A stretch of DNA of 64,000 bases, taken from assembly GCA_944800085.1 (NCBI GenBank), contig CALYLO010000006.1:186001-250000 (forward strand), given 5' to 3'. Below, piece by piece: positions 59,820-64,000 of the stretch. The notes under the pieces were generated by a model. It did not search any database and was not told the DNA's origin. It saw only the letters and a program-made list of their open reading frames with translations. The stretch is from Paenibacillus melissococcoides (GTDB taxonomy: Bacteria; Bacillota; Bacilli; Paenibacillales; Paenibacillaceae). The translations under genes were made by a program, and so were the position numbers. Positions within the stretch are counted from its first letter, which is position 1, and every line of letters begins with the position of its first letter.

Positions 59820-60567
59820 GATGGAGAAACGGTTGTACAAAGGACGCGCGGCGCTGAATGTGCTTGCCAACAGCGTAGGCAATGCGAAGGAAGTGTTCGA
59901 TGCGGCGGAAGGACATGTGCTGGTCGGCGTCCTGTCCAAAAACTATTCGACGGTCGAAGCGGCCGTCGAGGCGATGAAGGAGTACGGCGCGGCGATTGAC
60001 GAGGCCGTGTCGATCGGGCTCGGCGCCGGCGACAATCGCCAAGCGGCAGTCGTCGCGGAGATCGCGAAGCATTACGGCGGGACGCATATTAACCAGGTGT
60101 TCCCTTCCGTTGGCGCGACACACGCCAATCTCGCTGGCAAAGACAGCTGGATCAACAGCCTGGTTTCGCCGACGGGCCAGGCCGGTTACGTCAATATTTC
60201 AACGGGTCCCGCAAGCGCCGCACATGCGGATCCAGCAATCGTTCCGATCAAGAGCGCCATCGCTCTGGTGCGCGATATGGGCGGCAATGCGCTTAAATTT
60301 TTTCCGATGGACGGACTCGCCTGCGAGAGCGAGCTGCGCGCCGTGGCGAAGGCATGCGGCGAAGAAGGCTTTGCGCTGGAGCCGACCGGCGGAATCGATC
60401 TGGACAACTTCGAAGCGATTCTTCGCATCGCCCTCGAAGCGAATGTGCCGATCGTCATTCCGCATGTCTACTCTTCTATCATCGATAAGGCAACCGGGAA
60501 GACGAAGGTTGAGGATATGCGCATCCTGTATGCGACAATGAAGAAATGGGTCGATTATTATGCCTGA
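59812..60567 (+). CDS. dgaF: DgaF-type 2-dehydro-3-deoxy-phosphogluconate aldolase
   Basis: A 251-residue TIM-barrel aldolase; ATG overlaps the dgaE end by eight bases. It should split KDG-6-phosphate to pyruvate and glyceraldehyde-3-phosphate. Visible: GHVLVGVLSKNYSTVEAAVE, GGTHINQVFPSVGATHANL, IVPIKSAIALVRDMGGNALK (Schiff-base Lys region), FFPMDGL and LEPTGGIDLDNFEAIL. Sequence style is of the DgaF/DUF4862-like branch rather than the short Eda form. Overlaps the kinase gene by eight bases. Confidence 0.88.
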   Translation: MSKMEKRLYKGRAALNVLANSVGNAKEVFDAAEGHVLVGVLSKNYSTVEAAVEAMKEYGAAIDEAVSIGLGAGDNRQAAVVAEIAKHYGGTHINQVFPSVGATHANLAGKDSWINSLVSPTGQAGYVNISTGPASAAHADPAIVPIKSAIALVRDMGGNALKFFPMDGLACESELRAVAKACGEEGFALEPTGGIDLDNFEAILRIALEANVPIVIPHVYSSIIDKATGKTKVEDMRILYATMKKWVDYYA

Positions 60568-61588
60568 TCGGACTCCCAAAAAGATCGCGGCCTTCGGAGA
60601 GGTAATGATGCGGTTGACCGTGCCTGGGGTGGAGCGATTAAGCCAAGCCAGCCGGCTCGATTATTCGTTCTCCGGCACGGGCGTCAATGTCAGTTCGCAG
60701 CTTGCCCGCTTCGGGCATGAGGCCTATCTGGTCTCGAGGCTGCCGGACAATCCGCTGGGCGAAGCGGCAGAGGCTCACCTGCGCAAGCTTGGCATCGGCA
60801 CGGCTTATCTTGTCCGCGGAGGGAACTATTTGGGGATGTACTTCTTCGAAAAGGGGTTCGGGGCGCGCCCGGGGAGGGTCACCTATACGGATCGGCTGGG
60901 AAGCAGCTTCAATACCGCTCCGGAAGATGCGTATCCGTATGCCGATATCGCGAACGGGATCGACGCCGTTCATCTGTGCGGCATTGCGCTGGCGATGAAC
61001 GATGGCGTCCGCCGCCATATGAAGGCATTGGCAGCCGCCGTCAAGGCTGCGGGAGGGCTCGTCATCTTCGACTGCAACTACCGCCCGGCGCATTGGGGGG
61101 GAGGCGGGCATGGGAAGGCCAAGCCCCATTATGAGGAGATGCTGCAGCTTGCGGATATCGTCATGATGAACGAAAAGGATGCGATGCTGACGCTGAACAT
61201 GAAGAGCGGGAAGGCCGGACGGCGGGAACAGGCGGAGGAATTGATTCCCCAGGTGGCCGAGCAGTATAATATTTCCGTCATCGCCGGCACCCATCGCACG
61301 ATTGTGGACAGTCAGACGCATTCGCTGCAGGGCTTTTTGTATAAGCGGGACTCCTTTTATTATTCCGAACCGTTAACGTTCGCGGTGCATGATCGGATTG
61401 GCGCGGGGGATGCCTATACGTGCGGCATCCTGCATGGCGAATTCCGCGGCTTCCCGCCGGAACGGACGGTAAGGTTCGCCGCCGCTTCCAGCATGCTTGC
61501 GCATACGATCGAAGGCGACACGCCGATGGCGGCCGAGCAGGAAGTGATGCGGGCGATGGATGAGTCCGGGATCGATGTCGAGAGGTAA
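60560..61588 (+). CDS. kdgK: 2-dehydro-3-deoxygluconokinase-type PfkB sugar kinase
   Basis: A 342-residue ribokinase-fold kinase. N-terminal KIAAFGEVMMRLTVPGVERL, LDYSFSGTGVNVSSQLARFG (substrate Gly-Gly region in altered form), and the PfkB C-terminal signature VHDRIGAGDAYTCGILHGEF with the catalytic Asp in GAGD. It phosphorylates 2-keto-3-deoxygluconate in related operons. Having both this kinase and the aldolase in the operon lets unphosphorylated keto-deoxy-acids enter, as well as those already phosphorylated. Overlaps dgaF. Confidence 0.85.
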   Translation: MPDRTPKKIAAFGEVMMRLTVPGVERLSQASRLDYSFSGTGVNVSSQLARFGHEAYLVSRLPDNPLGEAAEAHLRKLGIGTAYLVRGGNYLGMYFFEKGFGARPGRVTYTDRLGSSFNTAPEDAYPYADIANGIDAVHLCGIALAMNDGVRRHMKALAAAVKAAGGLVIFDCNYRPAHWGGGGHGKAKPHYEEMLQLADIVMMNEKDAMLTLNMKSGKAGRREQAEELIPQVAEQYNISVIAGTHRTIVDSQTHSLQGFLYKRDSFYYSEPLTFAVHDRIGAGDAYTCGILHGEFRGFPPERTVRFAAASSMLAHTIEGDTPMAAEQEVMRAMDESGIDVER

Positions 61589-61627
61589 AGGGAAGCACAG
61601 CAAGTAAGGGAAAGGCGGGACGTAGTC

Positions 61628-62341
61628 TTGAAACGGTCACGGAACAAACGTCCTTTGTATGTACAAGTAAGCAATATTTTGCGCGAGCGCATTTTGCACG
61701 GCGTCTATCCGCTCGGCACGAATATTCCGTCAGAGCCTCAGTTGGAAGAAGAATTCCAGGTCAGCAAAATAACGGTGCGCAACGCCATCATTGAACTGGT
61801 GCAAGAAGGATATGTAGAGAAGGGCAGCGGGAAAGGCACCAAGGTCATTCGCAATACGTCCTCCTCAAAGCTGTCCAAATGGAAGCGGTTTACGGAAATC
61901 TTGGTCGAGGAGGGCCACCGGATTCATAAGCGGGTCGTGAGGGCGGAAGTCATCCGCGCCGAGGAGGGAACCGCTCGTTGCCGCTTGTTCGGGGCGAGCT
62001 GCCTGTGCATCGAGCGGGTCTATGATCTGGACGGTTCGCCGTATATCCACTTCACTCATTATTTGTCGCATCAGGCCGGAGCGCTCGATCTGTCGGAACT
62101 GGACGGTCAGTCGCTGTATGAATGGCTGGAGGAGCAGGATATCGAACTCGGCCAGTATAAGGACGAGTTCGCCGTGGCGACGGCGCCGCCCGCGGCCAGG
62201 GCGGTGCTTGGCGTAGGAGCGGACGTGCCGCTCTTGCGGCGCTCCCGGTATTCTTATGACGTGAACGGCACGCTGATCGAATATAGCGTAGGGTATTACT
62301 ATACGGCTCTTCATTCTTATGTCGTGAATTACGACGGCTAA
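61628..62341 (+). CDS. GntR-family regulator with UTRA domain
   Basis: A 237-residue regulator starting at TTG 61628. Winged helix at residues 1-75 (PLYVQVSNILRERILHGVYP, GTNIPSEPQLEEEFQVSKIT, VRNAIIELVQEGYVEKGSGK, the last being the wing). The UTRA effector domain spans ~95-235 (ARCRLFGASCLCIERVYDLD, GSPYIHFTHYLSHQAG). UTRA regulators bind sugar-phosphate effectors. Being in the operon, it is the likely binder of the paired palindromes 57495-57562 and probably represses its own operon. Confidence 0.87.
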   Translation: MKRSRNKRPLYVQVSNILRERILHGVYPLGTNIPSEPQLEEEFQVSKITVRNAIIELVQEGYVEKGSGKGTKVIRNTSSSKLSKWKRFTEILVEEGHRIHKRVVRAEVIRAEEGTARCRLFGASCLCIERVYDLDGSPYIHFTHYLSHQAGALDLSELDGQSLYEWLEEQDIELGQYKDEFAVATAPPAARAVLGVGADVPLLRRSRYSYDVNGTLIEYSVGYYYTALHSYVVNYDG

Positions 62342-62383
62342 CAGGGCTTGCGCTGCACGCCTTGGGTGAATGATGGGGCCAGG

Positions 62384-62443
62384 CAGAAGCCGCTCTTCGT
62401 GCTGCCACCGGGCAGCGCGGACGGAGCGGCTTCTGTCTTTTTG
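62384..62443 (+). terminator. Hairpin between GntR and HPr genes
   Basis: CAGAAGCCGCTC pairs with GAGCGGCTTCTG; TCTTTTT follows. It may end the first operon or reduce transcription into the second. Confidence 0.75.
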
Positions 62444-62654
62444 CTGTCCGCCTCGGCGTCTGCCTTCTGTTGCTCCAGCGCTTCGTCCGCGCCTCTCGGG
62501 AGATGATCAATTGGCCTCCCGATGAACAGTGCAAGAGGTTGTATCTTGGCAGCGCCCTGAATTTGCGATACCGTTAAAGCAGGGACTAAGAACATATCGC
62601 GGCGGTTGCGGTCTCATTGATGTAGATCAAGACTGCGCACAGGAGGGACACATC
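62444..62654. other. Gap between operon parts
   Basis: No supported gene. A minus-strand frame across it lacks a ribosome-binding site and runs through the hairpin. An AGGAGG site precedes the HPr gene. Confidence 0.45.
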
Positions 62655-62915
62655 ATGGATAAGCAGGTCACGATCGCGAATCCGCTCGGGATTCATTCCA
62701 GGCCGGCCGGAGCGTTAATGAGAGAAGCGAAAGCGTTCCCATGCGATATTCGGCTCATTAAAGGCGAGAAGGCGGCGAACGCCAAGAGCATTGTCGGCAT
62801 TTTGTCATTATCGCTGCAGCAGGGCGATCGGGTGATCGTCGAAGCGAATGGCGAGCAAGAAGCGGAAGCGGTGGAGGTGCTCGCGGCGGTGCTGGGGTCG
62901 ATATTGGAGGCATGA
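62655..62915 (+). CDS. HPr-like phosphocarrier protein, operon-specific
   Basis: An 86-residue HPr fold; ATG at 62655 with AGGAGGG upstream. The phospho-His is kept in NPLGIHSRPAG (His-14), and the kinase-regulated Ser in ANAKSIVGIL (Ser-45). Its body differs from the usual housekeeping HPr. Located between the GntR regulator and a PRD-type regulator, it probably links EI-dependent phosphate flow to the PRD protein and to PTS-like transport genes expected further downstream. Confidence 0.88.
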   Translation: MDKQVTIANPLGIHSRPAGALMREAKAFPCDIRLIKGEKAANAKSIVGILSLSLQQGDRVIVEANGEQEAEAVEVLAAVLGSILEA

Positions 62916-62982
62916 TGGATTCGTGTCCTTAGCAGGCGATAAGGAGTGATGCGGTATCACACTGTCAACGCGTTCTCGCAGC

Positions 62983-64000
62983 TTGCTTAAGAAGTTGATG
63001 TTCGCAAATACGCCGCTCCACATTAAAGAATTGGCCGCCATGTACGAGGTGAGCGAGCGATCGATCAAGTACGATCTGGAATCGATTCGCATGTGGTTGA
63101 AGGAGCAGGGGATGCCGCTGCATTCAAGTCCAAGCAAAGGGATATGGCTTGAATGCGGCCATGCGGCGCAGACGGCGCTGCTTCAGAGGCTGGACGAAGC
63201 GGGGGAAGGCGTCTTCATTAGCCAGCAGGAGCGGATCGCCTGCCTCATACTTGATTTGCTTCTCTGCAATGAACCCATCCCTATCGGGCGGTTCTGCAAG
63301 CGGTACGATGTTACCCGCAATACGATTGTGTCGGATGTGGCGCTGGCAGAGAACCTTCTCTCGGAACACCGGCTTGCGATCGAGCGGACGCGGCGTGGCC
63401 TCAAGCTGAAGGCTGGCGAGCAGGAGCGGCGTGCCGTATTGGAAAACGTTATTTATGAGCAACTGGATCAAGCCGATATGCTGCAAATCGTTCAGGGCGT
63501 CGCGCTGCGGAAGAAGCCGGACACGTTCGCCGTCTATATGTTGGATCGCTTGCTTGAGTCCGTTGTCGACGTGAATATGCTGTTCTTGCTGGTAGCGAAC
63601 ATCGTGCAGGATATCGAGCGGGAGCTTGGGGCAACGTTGTCTGATCGCGTCATGATCGGGGTTTTTATCCGGCTGTGCATTGCCATTCAGAGATGCCGAT
63701 CGGCAAGCGGTTCAGGTTACCCGCTGCCGGCGGATTGTGCCGACGCCCCGCAGACCAGACTGATGATTCATTCGATTATTCGAACGAGACTGAAGCCATT
63801 GTCGGAACGGTATTCGCTGGCCTTGACGGACGGCGATGTGTGGTTCATCGGCTTGCAAGCGGAAGGGCTCGCTGCTCCCCAAGCCCAAGGGGGACAGCAA
63901 CAGCCGCTTCCCGATGTGTATATGCTCACGATGGAGCTGATTCGGCATGTGGAGCGAGAGATGCAATTCCCGCTTCAAGACAACCCGGATTTGCTGAATA
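62983..64000 (+). CDS. BglG/MtlR-type PRD transcriptional regulator, 3' partial
   Basis: The frame runs off the window end, so at least 339 residues are present. N-terminal helix-turn-helix: LLKKLMFANTPLHIKELAAM, YEVSERSIKYDLESIRMWLK; a second one at RFCKRYDVTRNTIVSDVALA, ENLLSEHRLAIERTRRGLKL. The first PRD follows (VANIVQDIERELGATLSDRV... with GVFIRLCIAIQR) and the next PRD begins (MLTMELIRHVEREMQFPL). Start choice is unclear: TTG 62983 has no ribosome-binding site, while AAGGAG at 62941 leads to ATC at 62956 in this frame. PRD proteins are controlled by PTS phosphorylation through HPr, here probably the neighbour's. Confidence 0.82.
   Translation, partial: MLKKLMFANTPLHIKELAAMYEVSERSIKYDLESIRMWLKEQGMPLHSSPSKGIWLECGHAAQTALLQRLDEAGEGVFISQQERIACLILDLLLCNEPIPIGRFCKRYDVTRNTIVSDVALAENLLSEHRLAIERTRRGLKLKAGEQERRAVLENVIYEQLDQADMLQIVQGVALRKKPDTFAVYMLDRLLESVVDVNMLFLLVANIVQDIERELGATLSDRVMIGVFIRLCIAIQRCRSASGSGYPLPADCADAPQTRLMIHSIIRTRLKPLSERYSLALTDGDVWFIGLQAEGLAAPQAQGGQQQPLPDVYMLTMELIRHVEREMQFPLQDNPDLLN

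Noticed and set aside
62338..62595. 85-codon minus-strand frame between GntR and HPr genes
   Set aside because: No ribosome-binding site, reads through the 12-base-stem hairpin, no recognisable domain.

Overview
The window looks like a chromosomal segment of a Paenibacillus-type member of the Bacillota. Support for this: AGGAGG-like ribosome-binding sites before nearly every gene, frequent TTG and GTG starts, a quinone-type PyrD, a SasB/RelQ alarmone synthetase, the YhaO-YhaN pair, YkvI, YheO-like and IseA-like proteins, a YjcZ-like 30-residue peptide typical of spore formers, and GC-rich genes separated by AT-rich islands. The species cannot be fixed from sequence alone.

Layout. 1-4159: envelope proteins (Pro-Asp/cohesin-like protein, NHL-repeat protein with a stalk domain, membrane L,D-transpeptidase). 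4240-6602: small membrane peptide, pyrD, relQ. 6603-9000: intergenic repeats interrupted by an IS1182-type transposase. 9012-14285: MFS exporter with its ArsR-like regulator, then a MacA/MacB-type ABC efflux operon. 14565-19498: pseudouridine synthase, Cof-type phosphatase, YjcZ-like peptide, a 750-base repeat-rich gap, and an RsmF-type rRNA methyltransferase. 19738-20724: an AT-rich patch holding two frameshifted genes. 21118-33534: BcrAB-type ABC pair, diguanylate cyclase, glycosyltransferase, YhaO/YhaN nuclease complex, YkvI, DedA and small unknowns. 33891-33977: tRNA-Leu(CAG). 34420-38836: an IS4-type element followed by remnants (collapsed hicA/hicB, internally deleted pdxA, frameshifted IseA-like gene) and an ECF sigma factor with its own promoter.

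38955-43616 holds two small genes, then an L-serine dehydratase operon with a PTS-IIC-like permease and a divergent YheO-like regulator. 43833-48639 is an AT-rich accessory stretch (orphan sigma factor, SH3 protein, DUF7660 and DUF2314/DUF2185 proteins, broken phosphotransferase, IS5-type element, unknown helical protein). 48808-55280 encodes a two-component system followed by a surface-glycan O-acylation cassette (SGNH lipoprotein, MBOAT, DHHW protein, DUF4358 lipoprotein); the last gene has an in-frame stop. 55494-57395 has a racemase, a GrpB remnant and a VOC protein. 57495-64000 is a catabolic operon of the D-glucosaminate type (amidohydrolase, PLP ammonia-lyase, aldolase, KDG kinase, GntR/UTRA regulator, private HPr, PRD regulator) whose promoter lies between two matching palindromes.

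A recurring theme is gene decay: at least seven genes are broken by one-base frameshifts, nonsense codons or internal deletions, mostly near IS elements or in AT-rich patches. The most promising regulatory observations are the two-operator dga-type promoter, the paired mirror-image sites between the serine operon and its regulator, the collapsed HicAB locus with an intact operator, and a dispersed intergenic repeat built on TGCTGCA...TGCAGGATT.
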